From Lewinellaceae bacterium (GTDB lineage Bacteria; Bacteroidota; Bacteroidia; Chitinophagales; Saprospiraceae), in the NCBI GenBank assembly GCA_020636105.1, contig JACJYL010000001.1, positions 992,001-1,056,000 of the forward strand: a DNA stretch of 64,000 nt, in the 5' to 3' direction. The notes under the pieces were generated by a model, which was not told the DNA's origin, made no database searches, and was given only the letters and a program-made list of their open reading frames with translations. Each line of letters starts with the position of its first letter. The first letter of the stretch is position 1. A program made the position numbers and the translations under genes. Shown piece by piece: positions 52,967-60,865 of the stretch.

Positions 52967-53077
52967 TTTTCGGTGGAATAAAAAAGGAAGTTTTTTCAAA
53001 TGAAAATCAATTTCAGAAAGTGACGATACTTTTTTACTTTGTGGTATTTTCAATTTTTAACTTTCAAAAATAACTTT

Positions 53078-53545
53078 ATGAAAACGATTTTATTGATCAG
53101 TGGTATTTTGCTTATTAACGCTTCCCTTTTTGCACAATTTGAACCTGGAAAAACAGTTTATTCTACTCCGGAAGGCGATGTATACAAGGTAGTAAATGAA
53201 ATGCCAAGATTTCCGGGATGTGAAGAAATGGAAGGTACCAAAGAGGAAATAAAAGAATGTGCAGTCATAAAACTGATGGAATTTATTCAAGATAATCTTG
53301 AATATCCCGAAGAAGCTATGGCCGAAAAAATTCAAGGAAGGGTTTTTATTTCGTTTATAGTCGAAAAAGATGGTTTCCTCAGCAACTTCAAATTAGTACG
53401 TGACATCGGAGGAGGCTGTGGAGAAGAAGCCATGCGCATTGTAAAACTCATGGATGACTTGGATATGATGTGGCGTCCCGGAATACAAAACGGAAAGGCG
53501 GTAAGGGTTCAATTTAATATCGCGGTTCACTTCAGACTCAATTAA
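53078..53545 (+). CDS. Secreted protein with TonB C-terminal-like domain
   Basis: The ATG at 53078 gives a signal peptide (MKTILLISGILLINASLFAQ). The mature protein carries a TonB-C domain: LEYPEEAMAEKIQGRVFISF, VEKDGFLSNFKLVRDIGGGC and AMRIVKLMDDLDMMWRPG then GKAVRVQFNIAVHF. In ordinary TonB an N-terminal helix anchors the protein; here the hydrophobic start looks cleavable and no proline-rich spacer is present, so it is not a conventional energy transducer. MPRFPGCEEM at residues 42-51 is the usual lead-in of Bacteroidota TonB-C proteins. Confidence 0.8.
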   Translation: MKTILLISGILLINASLFAQFEPGKTVYSTPEGDVYKVVNEMPRFPGCEEMEGTKEEIKECAVIKLMEFIQDNLEYPEEAMAEKIQGRVFISFIVEKDGFLSNFKLVRDIGGGCGEEAMRIVKLMDDLDMMWRPGIQNGKAVRVQFNIAVHFRLN

Positions 53546-53581
53546 CCACCTAAATTAGTGTTTTAAACTAAAAAATTAATC

Positions 53582-55936
53582 ATGTATAACAAAATGAAAT
53601 CACCCGTTTCGCTGTTGACTTTGTGTTTGTCCCTTTGGCATTTCGCCGCTTTTTGCCAGGGCGAACCCAACCACGGGAGCAAGTTTGAACAATTGGGCCC
53701 TATGCTCAACAGTCCCAACAGTTACAGAGGTGCCGATGGGGCCCCAGGGCCGGATTACTGGCAACAAAATGCAGATTATGTCATTGAGTGCACCCTCAAC
53801 ACCGAAGAACAACGCCTCGACGGTACTGAACTGATCACTTACCACAACAATTCCCCCAATACGCTAAAGTACATTTGGCTGCAGCTCGATGAAAACCAGC
53901 ATGCGGCCGATGCCAATAACCAGCGTTTTGAGCCCAGCAACATTAACTCAACCATGAGCGAGCAACAGCTTAGAGCGCTGGAACCCTGGCGAGAGCTGGA
54001 CAAGTTCGGCGTAAACATAGAAGCGGTAACCAATGCCTCTGGAAGTTCACTGGACTACAGCATCAATAAAACCATGATGCGTATACTACTGCCTAAGCCT
54101 CTGAAACCAGGGGAAAGTTTTGCTTTTCATGTGAAGTGGCATTATTACCTGATCGACCGCATCAACTCCATCAGCTGGGGCCGGGGCGGTTATGAATACT
54201 TTCCTAAAGATGACAATTACCTTTTCACCATAACACAATGGTATCCAAGACTTTGTGTGTACAGCGATTTTGAAGGCTGGCAAAACAACCAGTTTACCGG
54301 AAGAGGAGAATTTGCCCTTAACTTCGGAAACTTCGATGTAAAAATGACGGTGCCTTCCGATTATGTGGTAGGCGGAACCGGGGAGTGCCAAAATTATGCC
54401 GCCGTACTCACTCCGGCACAATTGGCACGCTGGAAGGCTGCCCAAAATGCTGAGGAACCCATTGAGGTCGTCACCCTTGAAGAAGCCAAGGCCAATGAGC
54501 AAGCTCCAAAGGCATCGGCCACAGAAACCTGGCACTACAAAGCGGAAAACGTCCGGGATTTCGCCTGGACAGCCAGCCGGAAGTTTATCTGGGACGCCAT
54601 GGCCCACAAAAACGAGGATGGCTCAAAAGCCATGTGTATGAGTTATTATGCCAAGGAAGCGTACCCGATCTACAGGAAATACAGCACCAAAGCCGTGGCG
54701 CATACCATTAAAACTTATGGCGACTATTCCATCCCCTACCCCTACCCTGTCGCCATTTCCGTTGAGGCTCAGAATGGCATGGAATATCCCATGATCTGTT
54801 TCAACCCGGGTAGAGCGGAAGAAGACGGTACCTATACTGAAGCTAACAAAAACGAGTGCATTTCCGTAGTCATCCATGAGGTAGGACACAACTTTTTCCC
54901 GATGATCATCAACAGCGACGAGCGGCAGTGGGCCTGGTTTGATGAAGGCATCAACACCTTTGTCCAGTACATCGCCGAGCAGGAATGGGACAATAATTAC
55001 CAATCGTGGGTGGGTGCCCATTTGATTACCGACTATATGAGGCTGCCAAAAGATCAACTGGAGCCCATTATGACCAACACGGAAAATATCGTTGATTATT
55101 TTGCCAATGCATACCTTAAACCAGCGGCTGGACTGAACATTCTCCGGGAAACCATTATGGGACGCGAGCAGTTTGACTTTGCCTTCAAGGAATATTGCAG
55201 CAGATGGGCCTTTAAACACCCTACCCCGGCCGATTTCTTCAGAACAATGGAAGATGCCAGCGGAGTAGATCTCGACTGGTTCTGGAGAGGGTGGTTCTAT
55301 ACCACCGATGCGGTGGATATTTCTCTCGACAGCATCAACTGGTATAAAGTGGATCTGCAAAATAATCCCGAACCCATAGAGGTGACCAGTACCCAAAAAC
55401 CACAACCACCGTTCCAGGATATTACCCGGATGAGAAACAGGGAATCGGGTATGGTATTCCCGGTCCAGGAAGATGAATCGCTTCAGGATTTTTATACAGA
55501 ATACAAACCCTGGGAAACGGAGGATTCGGTCACCACAACTACCACCATCCTGTACGATGAGGTATTCACAAAAAAAGAAAAGAAAAAACAGTTTGGCGAC
55601 AACAACTATTACGAATTGTTCTTTAGTAATAAAGGAGGTTTGGTCATGCCGGTCATCATCGAATGGACCTTTAAGGATGGATCAACTGAAATAGAGCGGG
55701 TTCCCGTCGAGATATGGCGCAAAAATGAAAACAGTTTCCAGAAAGTTTTTGTGAAGGATAAAGAAGTAACCGCCATCCGCATTGATCCCTACAAAGAGAC
55801 TGCAGACATAGATACCAGCAATAACGACTGGCCGGTCAGGGAGTTGCCATCACGGTTCCAGGTGTTTAAGCAAAATAAACAAAAAGAGCAGTTGAACCCC
55901 ATGCAGAAAGCTCAGATTAAGGTTATAAAACCGTAA
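53582..55936 (+). CDS. M1-family zinc metallopeptidase (aminopeptidase-like), secreted
   Basis: A gluzincin of 784 aa. A signal peptide (MKSPVSLLTLCLSLWHFAAF) is present whether the start is 53582 or the internal ATG at 53594. The N-terminal beta domain (about 60-290) is followed by the catalytic domain with HEVGHN in CISVVIHEVGHNFFPMI and the third zinc ligand E in WAWFDEGINTFVQY, 18 residues later. EAQNGMEYPMICFNPG replaces the GAMEN exopeptidase loop, so amino-peptide recognition may differ. A long C-terminal part with charged, lysine-rich ends follows. It starts 37 bp after the TonB-C-like gene and may share its transcript. Confidence 0.88.
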   Translation: MYNKMKSPVSLLTLCLSLWHFAAFCQGEPNHGSKFEQLGPMLNSPNSYRGADGAPGPDYWQQNADYVIECTLNTEEQRLDGTELITYHNNSPNTLKYIWLQLDENQHAADANNQRFEPSNINSTMSEQQLRALEPWRELDKFGVNIEAVTNASGSSLDYSINKTMMRILLPKPLKPGESFAFHVKWHYYLIDRINSISWGRGGYEYFPKDDNYLFTITQWYPRLCVYSDFEGWQNNQFTGRGEFALNFGNFDVKMTVPSDYVVGGTGECQNYAAVLTPAQLARWKAAQNAEEPIEVVTLEEAKANEQAPKASATETWHYKAENVRDFAWTASRKFIWDAMAHKNEDGSKAMCMSYYAKEAYPIYRKYSTKAVAHTIKTYGDYSIPYPYPVAISVEAQNGMEYPMICFNPGRAEEDGTYTEANKNECISVVIHEVGHNFFPMIINSDERQWAWFDEGINTFVQYIAEQEWDNNYQSWVGAHLITDYMRLPKDQLEPIMTNTENIVDYFANAYLKPAAGLNILRETIMGREQFDFAFKEYCSRWAFKHPTPADFFRTMEDASGVDLDWFWRGWFYTTDAVDISLDSINWYKVDLQNNPEPIEVTSTQKPQPPFQDITRMRNRESGMVFPVQEDESLQDFYTEYKPWETEDSVTTTTTILYDEVFTKKEKKKQFGDNNYYELFFSNKGGLVMPVIIEWTFKDGSTEIERVPVEIWRKNENSFQKVFVKDKEVTAIRIDPYKETADIDTSNNDWPVRELPSRFQVFKQNKQKEQLNPMQKAQIKVIKP

Positions 55937-55967
55937 AACTTAAAGCTAAAAGACAAAAGGCTAAAGT

Positions 55968-56174
55968 ATGGAAATTATAACAAAATCGGTGATCACCTGC
56001 CCGGAGTGCGGGCATAAAAAGAAGGAAGAAATGCCGACGGATGCCTGTCAGTTTTTCTATGAATGTGAAGTGTGTAAAACGATTTTGAAACCGCTTCCGG
56101 GAGATTGCTGTGTGTATTGCAGTTATGGCACGGAGAAATGCCCGCCGGTTCATGGGAATAAAAGTTGTTGCTGA
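55968..56174 (+). CDS. GDCCVxC-domain small protein
   Basis: A 68-aa cysteine-rich protein with CPECGHKKKEEMP, CQFFYECEVCKTIL, GDCCVYCSYGTEKCPP and KSCC. The paired CxxC groups suggest zinc or soft-metal binding. The GDCCVxC pattern marks a family commonly found near metal-resistance genes, and here it is convergent with the arsenic locus. Function untested. Its ATG follows the M1 peptidase stop by 31 bp. Confidence 0.82.
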   Translation: MEIITKSVITCPECGHKKKEEMPTDACQFFYECEVCKTILKPLPGDCCVYCSYGTEKCPPVHGNKSCC

Positions 56175-56187
56175 GTTCCACTTTTAC

Positions 56188-56307
56188 TGTCTGGATCAGG
56201 ATGCTCAGGATTATTGGATTACAGGATTAATTTTTTGGGAGAATATTGGGTTAATGCTAAAAACCAATCCTGCAAATCCACCCATCCGGTAAATCCTGAT
56301 CCTGACA
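56188..56307. repeat. Intergenic inverted repeat of the GGATTACAGGATT type
   Basis: TGTCTGGATCAGGAT on the left and ATCCTGATCCTGACA on the right are near-complements. Inside, GGATTATTGGATTACAGGATTAA units face AATCCTGCAAATCC units. It fills the spacer between the convergent GDCCVxC and arsG genes and could act as a two-way terminator. Confidence 0.72.
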
Positions 56308-56311
56308 ATGT

Positions 56312-57019
56312 TTAAATTATTCCCGCAAATATGGAAACGTAATATAAGCCGCTCAGAATAAATACCACTCCGGCCACTTTTCTCATGACCTTTTCCACCT
56401 TTGATATCCTGGTGTAAAAGGCACCAATTTTACCGGCGGCATAGGCCAACAGATACGTAAAAATGATCACGGGCAAGCCCGTTCCCAAAGCAAAGACGAG
56501 GGGCAGGTAAAGTCCTTTAATACTGGCAATCGTCATTGGAATCAACACCCCAAAAAATAAGGCTCCACTGTAAGGACAAAAAGCCAGGGCAAAAACCACT
56601 CCAATTAAAAAAGCCCCCAGCAGCCCTTTATCTTTGAATTTTTCGGAGAGCTTTTCCTGGAAGTCAGATTTGCCAAAGAAATTCAATCGAATCACATTGA
56701 GCATGATCAACCCAATGAGGATGAGCAAAGGCCCCAGGAATTTTTCTCCATTTTGATTCAGAAAGCGGGCTATATGGAATTTGCTGGCGCCCAGGTACAA
56801 AATCAACCCGATCATGGTATAACTAAAAGCACGCCCGAGAGCATAAAGAATCCCGCTTAAAAATACTTTTTTGGGATTGGAAATATTTTTGGAAATGTAC
56901 GCCGTGGCAGTAATGTTCGTCGCCAGCGGACACGGACTTATGGCCGTCATAAGACCAAGAATGAAAGCGGAAATTACAGGAACATTATACTGATCCAGCA
57001 AATTTTGTAAATATTCCAT
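56312..57019 (-). CDS. arsG: ArsG/CcdA-like membrane protein
   Basis: Six or more membrane helices in 235 aa, with the CcdA/DsbD-type layout. Paired conserved cysteines lie in AISPCPLATNITAT (helix 1) and ALAFCPYSGALFFG (helix 4). These are the positions of the redox pair that moves electrons across the membrane in CcdA proteins. Its closest named group is the ArsG family of aromatic arsenical efflux permeases. It is the last gene of the arsenic operon, 52 bp after the second ArsF-like gene. It may export arsenicals, pass reducing power to the lipid-anchored ArsF proteins, or both. Confidence 0.72.
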   Translation of the reverse strand: MEYLQNLLDQYNVPVISAFILGLMTAISPCPLATNITATAYISKNISNPKKVFLSGILYALGRAFSYTMIGLILYLGASKFHIARFLNQNGEKFLGPLLILIGLIMLNVIRLNFFGKSDFQEKLSEKFKDKGLLGAFLIGVVFALAFCPYSGALFFGVLIPMTIASIKGLYLPLVFALGTGLPVIIFTYLLAYAAGKIGAFYTRISKVEKVMRKVAGVVFILSGLYYVSIFAGII

Positions 57020-57071
57020 AAGGCAGCATTATCAGACAAATAAGAGATTGAAAATAAACTATGAAGTCCAT

Positions 57072-57551
57072 TTAATTTAAAGAAGACAATTCGTTTTCAA
57101 TAAAGAACTTCAATTCATCAGAGAAAACAGCTTTGTCTCTGCCGTTTTCAAAGGCTTGTTCCGTCAGATCGATATGTGTTTCCTGTCCCGCTTTGACTAC
57201 ATTGAGATACAAAGCAGTTCCCGTGGCCTCGTATAACTCGGCTATTTTATAATTTTCGGGAGCATCAACATTTACCGTTTTAAAAATGACTCTCCCTGTT
57301 TTGAGTTCTTCTTTAAAAAATGTCTCCACAGTATATTGAGCATTAGCTTCGATAGCCTTACAGGTAATGCAACGATGCGTCCCGTAAAAGTCAATGACTT
57401 CCACCCGATTTTCTGCCAAAACCTGCACCTCGGCGGCCTGGCTTTCGTTCCCGGAAGAAGCTGTTGTTTCCTGCCCCGGTTTTACATCCGTGTTGCATGC
57501 CATTACCATTGAAGTAACCATCCAAAAACTTGTCCGTTTAATTAAATTCAT
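57072..57551 (-). CDS. arsF: ArsF-like protein 2 (CxxC, lipoprotein-like signal)
   Basis: 159 aa with an N-terminal signal and a possible lipobox (SMVMACNTDVKPG). The thioredoxin-like core has VIDFYGTHRCITCKAIEANA, an RCxTC motif in place of the normal WCGPC. After it come FKTVNVDAPENYKIAELYEA and TGTALYLNV. The ArsF family is described as a subunit of a nitroaromatic reductase of the arsEFG type. The gene follows the permease by 10 bp. It is a diverged paralogue of the protein at 58595-59035. Confidence 0.7.
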   Translation of the reverse strand: MNLIKRTSFWMVTSMVMACNTDVKPGQETTASSGNESQAAEVQVLAENRVEVIDFYGTHRCITCKAIEANAQYTVETFFKEELKTGRVIFKTVNVDAPENYKIAELYEATGTALYLNVVKAGQETHIDLTEQAFENGRDKAVFSDELKFFIENELSSLN

Positions 57552-57560
57552 AATCTTGTT

Positions 57561-58538
57561 TTAAAAAATTACATTAAAAACATATCCTGAAAAAATGATG
57601 CATAAGGTGACCACTCCGAAGAAAACACCGATCAATTTCAGCGTCATCACCTTTTTTAACAACATCGCTTCCGGCAAAGAAAGGGCTACCACTCCCATCA
57701 TAAAAGCGATGGCAGTGCCTAGTGGTATACCTTTGGCTACCAATACCTGAACCACCGGTAAAATCCCCGAGGCATTGGAATACATCGGGATCGCCAGGAT
57801 CGTGGCGACGGGGACCGCGAAAATATTGTCTTTACTCATGTATTGCTCAAAAAAGCCCTCGGGCACATATCCGTGCATCAATCCGCCGATGGCAATACCG
57901 ATTAAAACATAGGGCAAAACTCCTTTGATGATTTTCAGGGCTTCGGCCCAAATGAAAGGAAGGCGCTGGCGGAAAGGTGTCTTCTCCGCAATAAAAACTT
58001 CCTCCTCCCGCTGGGCATTGGCAAGCACTTCCTTGACCCATGGAGTAAGGAAACGCTCCAATCTGAATTTACTTAATATGATTCCTGAAACCATGCCCAA
58101 TAAAACTCCGCTGATGACATAAATCAGGGTGATTTTCACCCCAAAAAGGCCGAGGAAAAGGCCAACAGCCACCTCATTGACTAATGGAGAGGTCACGAGA
58201 AATGCAAATGTCACCCCCAATGGAATACCGCCACGGACAAACCCGATGAACAAAGGCACGGAAGAACAGGAACAAAAAGGCGTCACCACACCAAACAATG
58301 AAGCCATCAAATATTCAAGCCCGTAGAGTTTGTTTCGGGACAAATAATTTTTCACCTTTTCCACGGGAAAATAACTGTTGACAATCCCCATCAAAAAAAT
58401 GATAAAAAAGAGGAGCAACAATATTTTTACACTGTCATAAATAAAGAAATTAAGCGCCTTTGCCAAATGACTTTCCCGTTGCAGTTGGCTCAGGTCAAAT
58501 ACCAACCAATCCGCCAGTTTTTGAATCCAGTCGAACAT
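57561..58538 (-). CDS. arsP: ArsP-type permease (DUF318/ArsP_1)
   Basis: A 325-aa membrane protein with about eight helices. The hallmark FCSCSSVPLFIGFVRGGIPL at about residues 86-105 carries the conserved thiols implicated in binding trivalent organoarsenicals in ArsP. FAFLVTSPLVNEVAV and the second-half counterpart IPMYSNASGILPVVQVL with GTAIAFMMGVVALSLPEAML are also typical. Relatives export methylated or aromatic arsenic(III), although some DUF318 proteins act on other metals. It lies between the two ArsF-like genes. Confidence 0.75.
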   Translation of the reverse strand: MFDWIQKLADWLVFDLSQLQRESHLAKALNFFIYDSVKILLLLFFIIFLMGIVNSYFPVEKVKNYLSRNKLYGLEYLMASLFGVVTPFCSCSSVPLFIGFVRGGIPLGVTFAFLVTSPLVNEVAVGLFLGLFGVKITLIYVISGVLLGMVSGIILSKFRLERFLTPWVKEVLANAQREEEVFIAEKTPFRQRLPFIWAEALKIIKGVLPYVLIGIAIGGLMHGYVPEGFFEQYMSKDNIFAVPVATILAIPMYSNASGILPVVQVLVAKGIPLGTAIAFMMGVVALSLPEAMLLKKVMTLKLIGVFFGVVTLCIIFSGYVFNVIF

Positions 58539-58594
58539 AGTTTTTGTGTTTATTTATCTTAGCGCCAGGTCAATTCCCACGCTTATCCAATGTC

Positions 58595-59035
58595 TTATAA
58601 CTTCCCAAGGGCCTGCCGGATCTTTTCGGCCAGTTCAGGTTCGAATTGATCATTTCCGCTGTTTTGAAAAGCCCATGGTGTGATATCGTCGATTTTTCTT
58701 TTTCCGTTTTTGGTAATACTAATAGCAAGGGTAGTTCCAAAGGCACCAAATTCTTCCACCAGGGCTTCATTTCGGGGATCTTCAGCATCAACCAGTTTAA
58801 AGGAAATTTTCTTTTCTGCCAGCTCTTTTGAGAATTGGTCCTTCAAAACCTTTTTCGTTGAATTTTCAATATCAATGCAGGTTTTGCAACGGTGTTTCAT
58901 ATGAAAATCATAAACCGTAACATAACTTTCAGCCATATTACCTTTCCCGGCAGTGATTGGCTGAGCCTCGGTTTCACGGCCACAGGACACCAAACATAAA
59001 ACCGTAACAAAGAGAACTATCGTTTTCATAATCAA
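58595..59035 (-). CDS. arsF: ArsF-like protein 1 (CxxC, lipoprotein-like signal)
   Basis: 146 aa, overlapping the acr3 stop by four bases (ATGA), a sign of translational coupling. The signal MKTIVLFVTVLCLVSC places a lipobox cysteine in LVSCGRE. The core motif is VYDFHMKHRCKTCIDIENST, again RCxTC, followed by KLVDAEDPRNEALVEEFGAF and the cis-Pro-like TTLAISI region. It is related to but clearly diverged from the ArsF-like protein at 57072-57551, so the pair may form a hetero-complex. Confidence 0.7.
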   Translation of the reverse strand: MIMKTIVLFVTVLCLVSCGRETEAQPITAGKGNMAESYVTVYDFHMKHRCKTCIDIENSTKKVLKDQFSKELAEKKISFKLVDAEDPRNEALVEEFGAFGTTLAISITKNGKRKIDDITPWAFQNSGNDQFEPELAEKIRQALGKL

Positions 59036-60060
59036 TAGAATTTTTTCTTCAAATACAAGGCCACATTGACCAGACCGATCAACACAGGCACCTCTACCAA
59101 AGGGCCGATCACCCCGGCAAAAGCCTGGGGAGAATTCAACCCGAAAACAGCGATCGCCACTGCGATGGCCAACTCAAAATTGTTGCCTGAAGCCGTGAAA
59201 GCCACCGCTGCATTTCTCTTGTAATCGATGCCCATCCAAATGCCAATGAAAAAGCTGATAAAAAAAATGAGGGCAAAATAGATGACCAGCGGCACCGCGA
59301 TCAGGAGGATATCCATCGGTAATTCAAGAATCATTTCCCCTTTCAGACTAAACATCAAAACGATCGTAAACAACAAAGCAATCAGGGTGATTGGAGAAAT
59401 GAAAGGAATATATTTTCGGTTGAACCAGTCCGCTCCCTTTGCTCTGATCAGCCACTTCCGGCTCAGGAATCCCGCCAGGAAGGGAATGCCCAGGTATATG
59501 GAAACACTTTTGGCTACTTCTCCCATAGATACATGAATATCGGTTCCTTCAAATCCAAAATATCCCGGCAATACATTGATGAACAACCAGGCGTAAAAAC
59601 TATACGTCAAAACCTGAAAAATACTGTTCAAGGCCACCAATACGGCTCCGTATTCACGACTTCCGCCCGCCAGATCGTTCCAGACGATGACCATTGCGAT
59701 ACAACGGGCCAGACCAATGAGGATAACACCTGTCATATAACCGGGATGGTTTCGCAAGAAAATAATGGCCAAAACAAACATCAGAACCGGGCCCACGATC
59801 CAGTTGAGAAAGAGTGATAATCCCATCAACTTCCTGTCCTTGAAGGCTTTGGGCAATAACTGGTAATCCACCTTGGCCAGCGGCGGATACATCATTAAAA
59901 TAAGTCCAATGGCCAGTGGAATATTGGTGGTCCCTATTGACATGGAGTTGGTAAGGTCAGCCATTCCGGGGAAAACCACTCCAAGCCCCACTCCCATCGC
60001 CATGGCCAGGAAGATCCAGAGGGTGAGGAAACGGTCCAGCAGTTTAAGTCGTTTTTTCAT
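59032..60060 (-). CDS. acr3: Acr3-family arsenite efflux permease
   Basis: Exports As(OH)3/arsenite from the cytosol. 342 aa and about ten helices. Diagnostic segments are LDRFLTLWIFLAMAMGVGLG near the N-terminus, LMMYPPLAKVDY, FILNWI-like FLNWIVGPVLMFVLA, LIGLARCIAMVIVWNDLAGG (conserved Cys in helix 4) and FTASGNNFELAIAVAIAVFG. The last two are the Acr3 signature. The gene has its own promoter-like TACATTTG upstream (60115-60122) and a 14-bp inverted repeat abutting its start codon. Confidence 0.92.
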   Translation of the reverse strand: MKKRLKLLDRFLTLWIFLAMAMGVGLGVVFPGMADLTNSMSIGTTNIPLAIGLILMMYPPLAKVDYQLLPKAFKDRKLMGLSLFLNWIVGPVLMFVLAIIFLRNHPGYMTGVILIGLARCIAMVIVWNDLAGGSREYGAVLVALNSIFQVLTYSFYAWLFINVLPGYFGFEGTDIHVSMGEVAKSVSIYLGIPFLAGFLSRKWLIRAKGADWFNRKYIPFISPITLIALLFTIVLMFSLKGEMILELPMDILLIAVPLVIYFALIFFISFFIGIWMGIDYKRNAAVAFTASGNNFELAIAVAIAVFGLNSPQAFAGVIGPLVEVPVLIGLVNVALYLKKKFY

Positions 60061-60117
60061 TTGTTTATAAAATTATTAATATTTCGAAAATGAAGTGATT
60101 AACAATTTTATAAACAA
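60061..60117 (-). promoter_or_regulatory. Perfect 14-bp inverted repeat directly upstream of acr3
   Basis: TTGTTTATAAAATT (60061-60074) and AATTTTATAAACAA (60104-60117) are exact complements separated by 29 bp. On the minus strand the second arm ends at the acr3 ATG. The outer arm overlaps a TACATTTG -7-like motif (60115-60122). It could be a second operator or an mRNA hairpin that hides the start codon. Confidence 0.55.
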
Positions 60118-60218
60118 ATGTAACCACTACGTTTTCCCATAAATTTTTTCAACCATGATGGATTGGTATGGTTAATAAAGTTTATGCTCATTTCATTGTT
60201 CGATACTGTGAATTGAGT

Positions 60219-60452
60219 TTAAGCAAATAAGGCTTCCACTTCCGCTTTGGTGGGCACCCGGCCTTTGATCATCACGACTTCATCAACCACTACTGCCGGA
60301 GTGGACATGATATTGTACTGCATGATATCCATGATGTCTTCCACTTTCACGACGTTTACATCGAGGCCTTTTTCCTTAACTACCGCTTCTACAACGGCAG
60401 TGGTTTGTTTACACCTTGCGCAGCCTGTTCCGAGAATTTTAATTGTTGTCAT
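60219..60452 (-). CDS. Small thioredoxin-like protein (TM0996/MTH895 type)
   Basis: A 77-aa cytosolic thioredoxin/glutaredoxin-fold protein with MTTIKILGTGCARCKQTTAV at the N-terminus (C11-x-x-C14), then VVKVEDIMDIMQYNIMSTPA with the cis-proline in STPAVVVDEVV. This compact form occurs widely next to arsenic and DUF318-permease genes. It may reduce the membrane CcdA/ArsG-like protein or bind metal. No signal peptide is present. Confidence 0.85.
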   Translation of the reverse strand: MTTIKILGTGCARCKQTTAVVEAVVKEKGLDVNVVKVEDIMDIMQYNIMSTPAVVVDEVVMIKGRVPTKAEVEALFA

Positions 60453-60508
60453 CTTTAAGTAGTATTGTTTATCGCCAATAGACGATAATTATTTATAAAA
60501 AAAGTGTT

Positions 60509-60850
60509 TTATTGAGGGTCGCAGGAAATATCTTCCGGCCCCTTAAGGTCAAATAATGCGGCAAAGATGAGCCGGGCTTTTTGCCAGTTTTCCTTATTAA
60601 TGCAATACTTGATCCGTGGCGGGTTGATCTCACCCTGAATCAATCCGGCCTCTTTTAATTCCTTCAGGTGCTGGGAAATGGTCGACTGGGCAAGTGGCAG
60701 AACCTCTACCAGGTCACCCGTAAAACAACAGGATTGATGGGTAAGGTATTTGAGGATTTTGATGCGGGTTGGGTGCCCCAGGGCCTTGGCAAACCTGGCC
60801 AGTTCCTCCGTTTCTATGAGATAGTCCACTTCTTGAATGGTCCTTTTCAT
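60509..60850 (-). CDS. arsR: ArsR-family metalloregulator
   Basis: A 113-aa winged-helix repressor. The DNA-binding region is FAKALGHPTRIKILKYLTHQ, then LPLAQSTISQHLKELKEAGL. The SCCFTGDL segment places vicinal cysteines at the start of the alpha-3 helix, where ArsR proteins bind arsenite (usually ELCVCDL). It sits first in the operon, behind a strong operator-like palindrome, so it should repress itself and the genes downstream. A C-terminal cysteine (ISCDPQ) might be a third ligand. Confidence 0.9.
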   Translation of the reverse strand: MKRTIQEVDYLIETEELARFAKALGHPTRIKILKYLTHQSCCFTGDLVEVLPLAQSTISQHLKELKEAGLIQGEINPPRIKYCINKENWQKARLIFAALFDLKGPEDISCDPQ

Positions 60851-60865
60851 TTACATCTATTTCGT

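Larger units (their letters stand above)
52385..52975 (-). mobile_element. IS200-like element (approximate limits)
   Basis: It consists of tnpA plus the two subterminal hairpins. Exact cleavage sites are not visible because IS200 elements make no target duplication, so the limits are set a few bases outside the hairpins. Confidence 0.7.
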
